The notes: generated by a model not told the origin, from the sequence alone. 64,000 nucleotides of DNA from Pseudomonas sp. Leaf58 (GCF_003627215.1 NZ_CP032678.1:558001-622000); one strand, 5' to 3'; shown: positions 44,348 through 52,644, numbered from the stretch's first letter. Made by a program: numbers and translations.

Positions 44348-44548
44348 TGGTCTCCTGATGGTTAATCATAGAAAACAGGGCTTTTGAATCAAATCATGCT
44401 TGACCGCATAGCAAATCAAAAAGATTGCTTTAGTATTAAATTGTCATGCATGGATAGCAATTTAGTCAAAATCGACACATCATTTCACGAATGCATACGC
44501 ACAAAAAATATGGTATACACGAATCAACCATCGAGATGGAGTTTCTGA
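44348..44548. other. AT-rich divergent intergenic region
   Basis: About 200 bases of AT-rich DNA between divergent transcription units. Promoters for both are expected; no single strong match stands out. Confidence 0.35.
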
Positions 44549-44742
44549 ATGCTAGTCTATGCCAACAGTTTTGAGCTGGAGCCGGAACATGACCACACCC
44601 CGAACCAAATGCCACGACATTGGCTAATGACCTATGGCCTACCAGGCTTCTGAATTTTGTGAGCAAAACGGCCCTCCTGGCCTTGATTGCACGCGGTAAT
44701 CCGGCAGAGGTAAGATGGAAAAAACAGGAGGTTTTGTCATGA
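44549..44742 (+). pseudogene. Small gene split by a frameshift, coupled to the next gene
   Basis: The ATG at 44549 has GGAG seven bases upstream and starts MLVYANSFELEPEHDHTPN, but the frame stops after 34 codons. The other part (LLNFVSKTALLALIARGNP, RWKKQEVLS) is in the next frame and ends at a TGA (44740-44742) that overlaps the start of the following gene. One added base somewhere between 44615 and 44650 joins them into about 64 residues. The function is unknown; the four-base overlap shows that the two genes form a unit. Confidence 0.55.
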
Positions 44743-45311
44743 ATTTTCTCGTTAGAAAAGACCGTATGTGCGGCCCCCACCACGGCGTGCTCTTCAAAGC
44801 GCTGGATGAGGTTTACTATGACTCCAATGGCGCAGGTCGTGCAGCGGCAGGTGAGAAGAGCTATCCACACTTCAATATCTTGGAAGACAGCGGCGCCATT
44901 GGGGCAGTCCACGAAAATCTGCATCAGTTCTTCAGCGAGCCGGCCAGGCCTGGATCGCCCCGCGCCCTGATGCTTTCAATCGACTGGTCTCAACACGGCT
45001 CGCGCAACAGTCAAGCCAGAGCTGAATGGGCCAATTTCATCGATATGGCGCTTTCGAAGCGGCTGATCAATGACTTTCCGCTCGCGGGGGATGTCGATCT
45101 TTTCCTGCTCGTGGATGACACCCTCTATCCAGAGCCCTTCCAGCACATCGATCCCGCAACAACCAGGCTGCTGGACTACTCCGGCATGGATTTGAACACG
45201 GCGATCGACTATGCCGTCTCTTTCATCAAGGAGACACGCCACCAGGATAAGCCCTATGTGCCATCCTGGAAGCGTGATCAGGAGCCAGATGCTGGGCCAA
45301 CAGTTCCTTGA
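44739..45311 (+). CDS. Hypothetical protein
   Basis: A 190-residue soluble protein. AGGAGG lies seven bases before the ATG at 44739, which fixes the start; the upstream in-frame ATG at 44715 has none. The start MNFLVRKDRMCGPHHGVLF is followed by YYDSNGAGRAAAGEKSYPHF and a helical C-terminal half. No family is recognised. It is translationally coupled to the small split gene upstream. Confidence 0.7.
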   Translation: MNFLVRKDRMCGPHHGVLFKALDEVYYDSNGAGRAAAGEKSYPHFNILEDSGAIGAVHENLHQFFSEPARPGSPRALMLSIDWSQHGSRNSQARAEWANFIDMALSKRLINDFPLAGDVDLFLLVDDTLYPEPFQHIDPATTRLLDYSGMDLNTAIDYAVSFIKETRHQDKPYVPSWKRDQEPDAGPTVP

Positions 45312-45513
45312 GGGGTCTGACAATGGGAAGTCGAGCCTGGCTCCCCATGCCTGAAAATGCTGAATGGTCACTCAGGTCTGTCATTCGGCTACTTTTACAG
45401 AAGGTGTACGACAGGCTTTGGAGTAGATGCAAAATGCAAAGGTTGCCCCCCCCTCACCCACTCTCAACACCATAAACAGGCTAGCTCTGAAACCCCGGCC
45501 CGCATGCAATGGA

Positions 45514-46767
45514 TCAAGGCTTGAGTCGTTTCACCATGTCAGTGATCACGCCGTAGATGATCCGTCTCACCAGGTACTTCTCCCCGGCTGTCATGCCTTC
45601 CTGGTGGTTCTCCATTAGAAAATGCGCAGACTCTAGGAGCTTTCCAGAGACTTTTGTGATCAAAGAACCAGCGATCTTCTCCCCAAGACCAATTTCCTTG
45701 CCTAGCTTGAGGAAGCTACCGAAGGTGACTTCACCAAAGGTGCGCGCTCCATCGAGCTTCCAGACCAGCTCAGCATTGATCCAGGGCGCCATGTCTTCAC
45801 CATAAACGGCGGTACACAACATGTCGTAATGCGGCGTCATGTGGTAAGAATCACCCCTAACAAAGAACGAAAGATTCTTGAGGTGATTGTCACCATTTCC
45901 CACCAGCGTATTGAAAACCAACCAGGTGAATAGCTGCATACGGGTCTGCGCAACGTTACGCACCATCCCCAAAATTTTCTGCAGGGATTCAAGCGTGGCC
46001 TGGTTGTACTTGAAATTCCTATCCAGGCCGAGGAGCTGACAGGCATCCAGCACGTGCTCTCTGACAAGCTGACCATTCACCCTGGCCCTGTCGAATCTCT
46101 CGATCAGATATACCGGCTCTGGGACGCGCCGGATGGATACCGGAGGTACCTGACCCCATACACGCTTGGCGAGGGACATGATGAACCATTCGTTCACTAC
46201 GGTGGCGTTGTACTGATTTGGCTGATCATGATCAGGCTTGAGGATGTGGGTTGATGGAGTCGCGCCCTCAGGCTCAAACAATCCCTCATCGTTCATCACC
46301 ACGGCCAGTTTGTGCTGTGCACCTGCGAGGGACATTCGTTTAGGTGCGCCAGTGGTGAGTGCCACCCGAGGAAGGTTCTGTATCCGCTCGCTAAGCTCAT
46401 TGTCCGGAAGTGGTCTAAGCCCACCCTGCTCCTGGGCATCCAGTGTATTGAGCAGAGTGATAGCACCGGCAGACTCGGCACCGTAGTAGCCAAGAAGGCC
46501 AAAGGCATCGGCGAACTCGATTTCGGCATCTCCAGCGAGCAATGTGCGTGCTTGCTCTTCAGGCAGCAGATTATCGAAAAACCACTGCACCGGACGTTTC
46601 GTGGATCCGTCCAAAATCACGCCAGCAGATCTTGGCAATGTAGGCGCCAGGTCATATCCATTAGGATGTTCGATCCAAGCAGGGGTGTACTCAAGGCTCC
46701 AGATTCCAGATTGATCCTTTAGTGTGGCCACGTGGTCGGAATTGATGACTACCTGAAGCTCTCTCAC
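45514..46767 (-). CDS. hipA: HipA-family serine/threonine kinase toxin
   Basis: HipA phosphorylates an aminoacyl-tRNA synthetase (GltX in E. coli) and causes growth arrest and persistence. The 417-residue protein is full length. It has the N-terminal subdomain (WFFDNLLPEEQARTLLAG), the activation loop region (MSLAGAQHKLAVVMND, ATPSTHILKPD), YLIERFDR, and the catalytic core FNTLVGNGDNHLKNLSFF with the Asp and Asn that bind magnesium and ATP. The start overlaps the hipB stop by four bases, so translation is coupled. The module looks intact, which makes it the only complete toxin-antitoxin pair in the window. Confidence 0.93.
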   Translation of the reverse strand: MRELQVVINSDHVATLKDQSGIWSLEYTPAWIEHPNGYDLAPTLPRSAGVILDGSTKRPVQWFFDNLLPEEQARTLLAGDAEIEFADAFGLLGYYGAESAGAITLLNTLDAQEQGGLRPLPDNELSERIQNLPRVALTTGAPKRMSLAGAQHKLAVVMNDEGLFEPEGATPSTHILKPDHDQPNQYNATVVNEWFIMSLAKRVWGQVPPVSIRRVPEPVYLIERFDRARVNGQLVREHVLDACQLLGLDRNFKYNQATLESLQKILGMVRNVAQTRMQLFTWLVFNTLVGNGDNHLKNLSFFVRGDSYHMTPHYDMLCTAVYGEDMAPWINAELVWKLDGARTFGEVTFGSFLKLGKEIGLGEKIAGSLITKVSGKLLESAHFLMENHQEGMTAGEKYLVRRIIYGVITDMVKRLKP

Positions 46768-46988
46768 TGGCTTGGCTCCACGTACATGCGGATGCCAAGC
46801 TCATTGAGCACCTGGAGCACGCTTGCCAATGAAACAGAGCCCTTGCCGGTTTCCAGATCGCGCAGCAGTACATGACTCTTGTCCGTCATCGAGGCCAGGT
46901 CTACCTGGGTGATGCCTTGCTTCTTCCGTGCCTGGCGCACGATGTCACCAAGATCGATGGCTGTCCGAATGGGCTTCAGATTGTTCAT
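46764..46988 (-). CDS. hipB: HipB-family antitoxin, Xre repressor
   Basis: A 74-residue helix-turn-helix protein (IVRQARKKQGITQVDLASMT, HVLLRDLETGKGSVSLASVL) that binds HipA and represses the hipBA operon. It lacks a long C-terminal extension. AGGA lies six bases before the ATG. A pair of 24-bp direct repeats upstream at 47050-47123 may include its operators, though their distance from the start (about 60 bases or more) is on the long side. Confidence 0.9.
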   Translation of the reverse strand: MNNLKPIRTAIDLGDIVRQARKKQGITQVDLASMTDKSHVLLRDLETGKGSVSLASVLQVLNELGIRMYVEPSQ

Positions 46989-47049
46989 GACGGATCCTAA
47001 AACTAATCTATAGCTTACATTTTTGACTGCACCCCTGCTTCTGTCAAGA

Positions 47050-47131
47050 AAATATAAGGAATTCTTTCGATTTACTCTGTCGAGCGCAAGTTGGGCTTTA
47101 AATATAAGGAATTATTTAGATTTTGCGCTCG
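47050..47131. repeat. Two 24-bp direct repeats and a 9-bp inverted repeat
   Basis: AAATATAAGGAATT begins both 24-bp copies (47050-47073 and 47100-47123), which differ at two positions. CGAGCGCAA (47081-47089) and TTGCGCTCG (47123-47131) form an inverted pair. They lie upstream of hipBA and next to a helicase fragment, so they may be operators or the edge of a former insertion. Confidence 0.6.
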
Positions 47132-47195
47132 GAGATCAAAGATCATGGAAAATCGAAAGCAAACCTTAGCTTGAGCCGGGTGCACCAGGTGCGTT

Positions 47196-47468
47196 TTGAG
47201 TACTGGGGTGATCTGGGTGGGAGATCGCCGGCAGAAGATCTTTGCTTGGCGAGGCGCTGTCAATGCCATGGATGCCATCAACACCCCTCACACCACCGCC
47301 CTCACCTTCTCTTTCCGCTATGGCCAGCCAATTGCCGAGATGGCCAACCTGGTGCTGGCTAATTTCTTGAACGATTCCAGCTTCAAGATCGTGGGCTCAC
47401 CGCTGGTAGACTCCAAGCTTCAGGAGATACACTACCCCAAGGCCATCCTCTGTCGCAGTGATCCTTGA
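47196..47468 (+). pseudogene. Fragment of a UvrD-like helicase
   Basis: The 90-residue frame matches the central part of a superfamily 1 helicase: WVGDRRQKIFAWRGAVNAM (the GDxxQxIYxWRGA motif III region) and ALTFSFRYGQPIAEMANLVL (the LTxSFRxG motif IV region). The N-terminal Walker A part and the C-terminal motifs are absent, and flanking sequence in other frames shows only scraps of coding. It is a relic of a larger gene (usually 500 residues or more), probably cut by rearrangement near the direct repeats. Confidence 0.7.
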
Positions 47469-47475
47469 TCCACAT

Positions 47476-47568
47476 TTAACCCAGGCAATGCAAAACAGAG
47501 ATGGCAAGCTTTCGAATGAATTCTGCTGCAGCTTGCTCTTTGGGGTTGCGTTCAATGAGCGATTTCAT
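47476..47568 (-). pseudogene. Truncated paralogue of the zeta antitoxin
   Basis: A 30-codon frame starting at the ATG 47566-47568, with GGGGAG eight bases upstream. It encodes MKSLIERNPKEQAAAEFIRK, close to the N-termini of the antitoxins at 41457 and 51434, and then stops. The C-terminal half is missing. The DNA of the first 50 bases is also clearly similar to the copy at 51434. Confidence 0.6.
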
Positions 47569-47681
47569 GATGACGGCTCCCCATGCGGAAATGTCATCTT
47601 AACCAAGCCAGGGAGGGGATTCCCCTGCTTTGCCAGCATGCTGGGCACCCTCCCCAGCCTGTCGATTTGACTATGCTCTGA

Positions 47682-48443
47682 TCAACTGTAAAACACTGGG
47701 CTCTGATGTCTCCAGGCACCCATCACATGAGCACGCCACGGGTGAGCCTTCTTGCCTCCGTTGCTGAACAGCTGCTCTTCCGCCTGGTGCGGATGAATGC
47801 CCAGTCGCAACCCCACATCTTCGACCAACAGGCAAAAATCTTCGTAGTCCGCACCTGTTACCTTGTCGACGACACGCACGCGCAACTGATTAGGGTCATT
47901 GATCGCCTTTTTCTTCGTGGTGTAATCCGTCTCAACACTGGGCCAGTGCCACTGCCCTGTGAGCAGATGAACACTGCGTGCTGTCCACTGATCGAGGATG
48001 TAGCCATCGGCCTTGGGATCGGCGAAGAAAATGATCTTGGTGAAGTACGCTGGGCCCATACACGGCAGCTTCCCACTCGCCTTGAGCGTGGAAAAAGCAT
48101 CGAACGCACTGCGGCGGGTGTGCTTGCCCTGGCGAACCTCATCGCACAGTGGCAACCAATGCGCCTTCGCCTTCCAAAATTCCTGGCCATGGTTGGTCTT
48201 CATCCCACCCCAAGCCATGGTGCTCAGCACACATACCTCTGTCGTAATCTGTGGGTTCAACCACAAGGCGCGTAGCGCCGATCGGGTCAAGGCAGTATGT
48301 GACACCCCTGGCAGCCCCTGAAGGGTCGAACAAATATGGCGTGCCCACTGGTGCGGTTTCTTACCCGACCACGCCGGCAACGGAATGCCCTGCATTCGAC
48401 TGAAAACTGAAAATGGTGCGGATTGAATCGCTGGTGGTGGCAT
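47682..48443 (-). CDS. OGG-fold (HhH-type) DNA glycosylase-like protein
   Basis: A 253-residue protein resembling the 8-oxoguanine-glycosylase (OGG) fold family found in genomic islands. SGKLPCMGPAYFTKIIFFADP corresponds to the helix-hairpin-helix and the catalytic lysine region (Lys of FTKII), and DGYILDQWTARSVHLL places an Asp at the usual catalytic position. A conserved C-terminal part follows (YEDFCLLVEDVGLRLGI, QAEEQLFSNGG). AGAGG precedes the ATG at 48441-48443. It is divergent from a Shedu-like nuclease gene; the pair may be a defence system that recognises modified or damaged phage DNA. The substrate is not known. Confidence 0.65.
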   Translation of the reverse strand: MPPPAIQSAPFSVFSRMQGIPLPAWSGKKPHQWARHICSTLQGLPGVSHTALTRSALRALWLNPQITTEVCVLSTMAWGGMKTNHGQEFWKAKAHWLPLCDEVRQGKHTRRSAFDAFSTLKASGKLPCMGPAYFTKIIFFADPKADGYILDQWTARSVHLLTGQWHWPSVETDYTTKKKAINDPNQLRVRVVDKVTGADYEDFCLLVEDVGLRLGIHPHQAEEQLFSNGGKKAHPWRAHVMGAWRHQSPVFYS

Positions 48444-48775
48444 CCTTTGACCTCTCCTTGTTCGAGCGCTGCACGTTGTGAATTCAGGCGATCGCCATAC
48501 TACCCCGCCCTCATGCTGATCACACGCTTTTTTACGGAGGTGGTTGGGGTTAATTTCATACATAGTGGATAACGATCTAGACACCGCCGAAATACAGCGG
48601 CCATTATCGGGCGCAAAAACTCCAATTTAGTTGAAACCCAATACGACTTTAAAAAGACCTGCAAAACTGCTTGTGCCTGACGTTGTTTGGAACCAAACTT
48701 CGCAGCGAAGCCACGACTGCTCACTGGTGGCGGAACCCTCTCCCGCCAGGATGTCGGACACTCAGGAGCCTGCTC

Positions 48776-50503
48776 ATGACCAACCCACCGTACACCCCGC
48801 AGCGTCGACAGCAGATCCTGGAGAGTTTTGATGCCACGGTGCACGAACGTCTTTCGTTCACCCAGGAAATAGCTGCAAAGACCAGTAAGCCACCACTGAC
48901 CGCAAGCAACCGCTATCATAAGCAGGCCTTGAACCAGCGCCTCAAAGAGCCCTCCGCCACCGAAAGACGGGGGCCGAAATCTGACAAGCTGTCAAAAATC
49001 ACCAAGGGTTTCCACAACGAAGGCCGGCTGCAGAAAAAAATTGAAGAGCACCCCTTCTTACTGAGAACCCCTGAGCTGTATGCGGGCGGCTTGTACCTGG
49101 ATTCAATCATCACTCAACATACCCTTCCCAGCCGGCTGCGGCCAGATTTCCTGTACGCCACCACGCAAGGGACAGTAATCAAACTGGTATTTGTGGAGAT
49201 CAAGAGCTCCAAATTCAGTGTCTTCAGCACGGACTCTCAACTCAAAGGCACGCTTCACGAGCACACCGTGAAGCCATTGAATCAGGTTCGAGAGTATAAG
49301 CGCACCCTGCATAAATACGGGGCGACCACCGTCCTTCTACAAAACCTTGAGTGTCTTTTTGAAAGGTATCCTACCAAGATCCTGGACACTGAGGGCAAAC
49401 TGAACCCAGCGATCCGGATCGAAACCAGCTTCGTGCTGGTGATGGGCACGGATATGCCCAATAGACCCTGGCAACAAGCGATCATTGATGACCTCTACCT
49501 GCGCGAAGGCATCATCATGATGACCTACCCTATGATGCTAGAAGAGGTTAGCCAGGAAGAGGAAACAAAAAACTGCCTGAAGGTGCTCGCTCGCTCTATC
49601 AAGCCCGTATCCATTCACAAGCCTGATTTGCTGTTGGCCAAGGTGCCAACACTGAACATGGGGCCTTTCCCTATTCCAGACCCGGATCCATACGGTGTCA
49701 CTCTGGCGGGCCTGGGCTGGCCCAGGGCAGGAGCGCTTGGCGTGAGCCCTCAATTGCTGGTCTCCCTGTTTCACCGGTCTCAAGGGCGATGCGAACACCA
49801 CGATTGTGCGAACCCTGTCGTTCAGGAGGGGGCTTTTACCGGTGGGCTTGCTTCAATCTACAACTTCTTCAAGCCAGGCTTGCCCTTCAAGCCCTACCTT
49901 TTGAGGCACATGGGGCTGTTCTGCAATGAACACCATCAGGATGTCAACGGGGGTGAGCGATACCCCGTTGATAGACCACATCCCTTACTGCCAAGGCTTA
50001 GTGCGACCAAAGGCTATCGCTTCCAGACGGATCGTGATCGGCAGGTCTTCCTCAAGCAAGTCGCTGCGCAACGCACGGCGGATTTTTGCAGCTCGCTGGG
50101 GATCGACCCGGTCAATCATTCAGACATCTACCCCCATATCGGACAGCGACTGGCCGCTCTGACAAGCTTGCCGATCGACCTGCACAAGAAGATGGCTGGC
50201 ATCCTGGCACAGCACTACGGCATCAGCAGACCAGTCCACACCCGTGACCAGTCCTCAGCCGACATCCGGCAAGACAGCGACGTGCAACGACTGTTGCAAG
50301 CAGGCATGATTGAATTGGAAGGCATAGAGCCTGAACCTCTCAGAGTCAAGCCCACTGCTACCGACCAGGCCTTGATTGAACTGATTTTTAAGAGGTTCCC
50401 GCATCAGGCATCTGTGATCCTGATGGGCTTGGGCTTTGGAGACCACTCGATCGTTCAGCTTGGCGCTAACCGGAGGTCGCAAGCATTGTCGAAAAAAGAA
50501 TAG
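48776..50503 (+). CDS. Shedu-like (DUF4263-type) nuclease with C-terminal Cys/His module
   Basis: A 575-residue protein. Residues about 95-220 have the PD-(D/E)xK pattern of Shedu effectors: a basic lead (KITKGFHNEGRLQKKIEEHP), SRLRPDFLYATTQG (the Asp), LVFVEIKSSKFSVF (the ExK) and LNQVREYKRTL (the downstream QxxxY helix). From about residue 360 there is a second module, with RCEHHDCANPV and GLFCNEHHQDVNGG, whose Cys and His pairs could be a zinc site of an HNH-like fold. AGGAG lies seven bases before the ATG at 48776. Shedu is an anti-phage nuclease; here the partner may be the divergent DNA glycosylase. Confidence 0.65.
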   Translation: MTNPPYTPQRRQQILESFDATVHERLSFTQEIAAKTSKPPLTASNRYHKQALNQRLKEPSATERRGPKSDKLSKITKGFHNEGRLQKKIEEHPFLLRTPELYAGGLYLDSIITQHTLPSRLRPDFLYATTQGTVIKLVFVEIKSSKFSVFSTDSQLKGTLHEHTVKPLNQVREYKRTLHKYGATTVLLQNLECLFERYPTKILDTEGKLNPAIRIETSFVLVMGTDMPNRPWQQAIIDDLYLREGIIMMTYPMMLEEVSQEEETKNCLKVLARSIKPVSIHKPDLLLAKVPTLNMGPFPIPDPDPYGVTLAGLGWPRAGALGVSPQLLVSLFHRSQGRCEHHDCANPVVQEGAFTGGLASIYNFFKPGLPFKPYLLRHMGLFCNEHHQDVNGGERYPVDRPHPLLPRLSATKGYRFQTDRDRQVFLKQVAAQRTADFCSSLGIDPVNHSDIYPHIGQRLAALTSLPIDLHKKMAGILAQHYGISRPVHTRDQSSADIRQDSDVQRLLQAGMIELEGIEPEPLRVKPTATDQALIELIFKRFPHQASVILMGLGFGDHSIVQLGANRRSQALSKKE

Positions 50504-50548
50504 GGTGGCAACTATGCAGGTCTTGAATGACCCGCACTGGCTTTGTTT

Positions 50549-50833
50549 TTAACTGTCGCTCAGCAGCAGGAGCAGCGCCTGGCGTCGACTTTTTGGCATC
50601 TCTCGAAAGCCTTTGAGCAGGCTCATTTCAACAGGTGAAAGGACATTGCTCTGCCCTTGCTTGGGTGCGTCGGCCTCTGCGGCCAAGCTGCGAGAAAGGC
50701 GATAGATGATATCGGCGTTCATGGAGCGAGACCCCTTCTCTGCTGACCATGAAATTTTATCCCGCATACCGTGGGGTAATCTGACCACAAACTTATCGGA
50801 TTCACGCGCAGTTTTATAGAGAGTCGTCGTCAT
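50549..50833 (-). CDS. Arc-family ribbon-helix-helix DNA-binding protein
   Basis: A 94-residue protein with one Arc-type domain (KFVVRLPHGMRDKISWSAEK, RSMNADIIYRLSRSL) and a C-terminal helix (VEMSLLKGFREMPKSRRQAL). AAGG precedes the ATG by nine bases. It converges on the Shedu-like gene and may regulate local genes. It is similar in its first domain to the larger protein at 15984. Confidence 0.85.
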   Translation of the reverse strand: MTTTLYKTARESDKFVVRLPHGMRDKISWSAEKGSRSMNADIIYRLSRSLAAEADAPKQGQSNVLSPVEMSLLKGFREMPKSRRQALLLLLSDS

Positions 50834-51231
50834 GAAAAGTGGCCTTCACATTCAAAATCACAAAGTCAGTTCAATCGACTGACTTGAAAATCAAGGATTG
50901 GATTGTACAGGCCCATCTCAAGAAGGTCACTTATTTTCGAAATCCCTCCTGGAGGTCGCCCAGAAGGCCAAGGACAAAGCCTCATCACGATTGTCGCTGA
51001 AGAAGTGGCCAAAACACGTGGTTGAATTGTCGCATCTCAAGCCCAGGTGTTAGGAGTCAAACGCATCGAAATCGAAGTTCGTGCCATGATAAATGACAGC
51101 AGGGATTTCTCGAATCGGCTTGTTTCTGGAGCGTTGTTGACTTGAGGGGCTCCCTACTCTCGGATTGACATGGGAGGCTTTGGTATGTAGTACGAATATA
51201 CCTGCACGCATCCGAGGTTTTCCAGCCTAGG
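50834..51231. other. 398-bp region, possible gene remnant
   Basis: No intact gene is visible. A plus-strand frame around 50930-51145 has protein-like sequence (GGRPEGQGQSLITIVAEEV, then VLGVKRIEIEVRAMINDSR) broken by an in-frame TGA near 51025, and has no start signal. It may be the remains of a lost gene. Confidence 0.35.
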
Positions 51232-51434
51232 TCAGTTATGGGACAATTTGTATAAGCCGCCCTCCGGCTGATGACCTGCCTTTTTCATTCTGATCTGGCG
51301 CTTAATTCTGTTCAACACCTCAAAAATGTCATCGGCGGGATCTTTTTTGGGATGGTATAGCCAGAGTTGGCAATTTCACGTAATGATTCTTTAGCAGCTT
51401 GATCTTTGGGGTTGCGTTCGATGAACGATTTCAT
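51232..51434 (-). pseudogene. Orphan paralogue of the zeta antitoxin, frameshifted
   Basis: This starts at the ATG 51432-51434 with MKSFIERNPKDQAAKESLRE and runs out of frame at a run of six T (51343-51348 on the plus strand). Restoring a seventh gives DPADDIFEVLNRIKRQIRMK and a stop at 51232, 67 residues in all. It parallels the antitoxin at 41457 (DPADKAFVIADRLKRQ) over its whole length. No toxin gene follows. It may be an anti-addiction copy. Confidence 0.65.
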
Positions 51435-51685
51435 GATGGTGGCCCTCCCCCTGCAGAGAGCTCACCTTACCTAACCAAGGTGAGACGATTCAAGCGCCAC
51501 AACCAGGGGATTGGCTGCGATGGGCCAAGATCTCCTCGATCGCGAAATTCCTCCCTGTTCAGGCATGACCATTGATGATCTTGGAAGCGCTGACTGCCCC
51601 GCTAATCCGGCTGATGACTGTTGAAACGCGGTAGAGGGTAATAAATACAGGGAATGAATAGATAACGATCTACAGCCCGCTATAC

Positions 51686-51707
51686 ACCCCGCCCTGCAGA
51701 GCGGGGT
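51686..51707 (-). terminator. Weak hairpin after the DotB-like fragment
   Basis: CCCCGC and GCGGGG pair across a short loop just downstream of the DotB-like fragment. There is no T-run. Confidence 0.35.
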
Positions 51708-51728
51708 CGTTCATACTCAGCCAGAGGT

Positions 51729-52186
51729 TCATTTCTGGTTGGGGCGCTCTAGGAGTCGGCACATGAAGACGAAACCGTGGGGATACGACAGTGCCAGGCC
51801 GCAGAATATCTTGATCGCACCTGTTGGCAATACATCCTCGATGGCAGCTCCCCAAGGGGAAATGGCCGCGAACTCAGGGTCGACCCCCTGTTCTCGACCA
51901 ATTTTATGGTAAAAGCCCGCCAGGATCATGCTGCTTTCGCCACCGGCAGACTTCTTTGCAGCACAGACTTGCCGTTGATGCGAAACATCACATCCATGCT
52001 GTCCTTGAAGCCCTGCAGATAGATATCCGATGCGCCTTTCGCAAGGGCCTCCTGCACAATCTCCTCCATGACCTTGATGTGTTCAGCGCCCTCCTCCCAG
52101 TCGATCTCCTCATTGGGATAGAGGTGGGTGAAGGACAGGGAATGGTCTGTAATAGGCCTGGAATCAATGTGCTGAGCGATGTTCAT
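51729..52186 (-). pseudogene. N-terminal fragment of a DotB/TraJ-type conjugation ATPase
   Basis: Two overlapping frames make about 152 residues of the N-terminal domain of secretion ATPases of the IncI/Dot-Icm type. The parts are EALAKGASDIYLQGFKDSMD and VMFRINGKSVLQ, then in the next frame FYHKIGREQGVDPEFAAISP and LALSYPHGFVFMCRLLERP (compare PxYPxGFxxVxRLL). One added base near 51927 joins them. The product then stops; the Walker A/B nucleotide-binding half is absent. The start at 52184-52186 has GAGG nine bases upstream. It is a relic or a free-standing N-domain. The protein at 12289 resembles the missing half. Confidence 0.6.
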
Positions 52187-52278
52187 CGGCAAATTCCTCT
52201 TGGATAAATGAAGCCTGGTAGCTGCAGAAGCCCTCGGAACATGAGGCTAGCCCAGGAAGAAATCGACGTCAATTTATG

Positions 52279-52434
52279 CTATACTCGAATCCGACGATTG
52301 ACATTCTTCTCCTTACCCTCTCGGGTTTGCCAGGAATTGATGTCCGCAACATCCATACGGGCGATCGCAACACCCGCATGGCAGAACACACCAGCGCGCT
52401 TAATGGCTTCGAGGCCCACGATACATTTGGCCAT
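52279..52434 (-). CDS. Small hypothetical protein
   Basis: A 51-residue protein: KCIVGLEAIKRAGVFCHAG, then VAIARMDVADINSWQTREG and a basic end. The ATG at 52432-52434 follows AGG by five bases. A 10-bp tandem repeat lies immediately upstream of its start and could control it. Composition and codon pattern look protein-coding, but no family is recognised. Confidence 0.5.
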   Translation of the reverse strand: MAKCIVGLEAIKRAGVFCHAGVAIARMDVADINSWQTREGKEKNVNRRIRV

Positions 52435-52439
52435 ACAGG

Positions 52440-52480
52440 CCTATAAAGGGTCTATAAAGGCCTATAAAGGTCTATAAAGG
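52440..52480. repeat. Four tandem copies of a 10-bp unit YCTATAAAGG
   Basis: The units start at 52440, 52451, 52461 and 52471, alternate C and T at the first position, and carry one extra G after the first copy. The array directly abuts the start of the small gene at 52434. It could be an operator array or a small iteron cluster; no DnaA box or replication gene is nearby. Confidence 0.7.
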
Positions 52481-52628
52481 CCCTGGAGAACTTGCACCAA
52501 GGCGTCTAAGGGGGTTGCTGGGCCTTTGCTTGCAAACTCTACACGCTCGCCAAAAACGCCGGGGCTGCGCGACAAGCCCCTGAGCAGGGAATTGCGGATT
52601 TTGCCGTGTGGGGCGGTTTCATAGGTAG

Positions 52629-52644
52629 GAGTACATCTGTACTC
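52629..52644. promoter_or_regulatory. LexA2-type operator-like palindrome upstream of the ERCC4 nuclease gene
   Basis: GAGTACA and TGTACTC form a perfect 16-bp palindrome around TC. It fits AGTAC-N4-GTRCT like the site at 18575-18592. It lies 185 bases before the ERCC4 nuclease start with no gene between. Confidence 0.5.

Noticed and set aside
52440..52480. Iteron-type replication origin
   Set aside because: There are only four 10-bp units, with no replication initiator gene, DnaA box or AT-rich unwinding region beside them.
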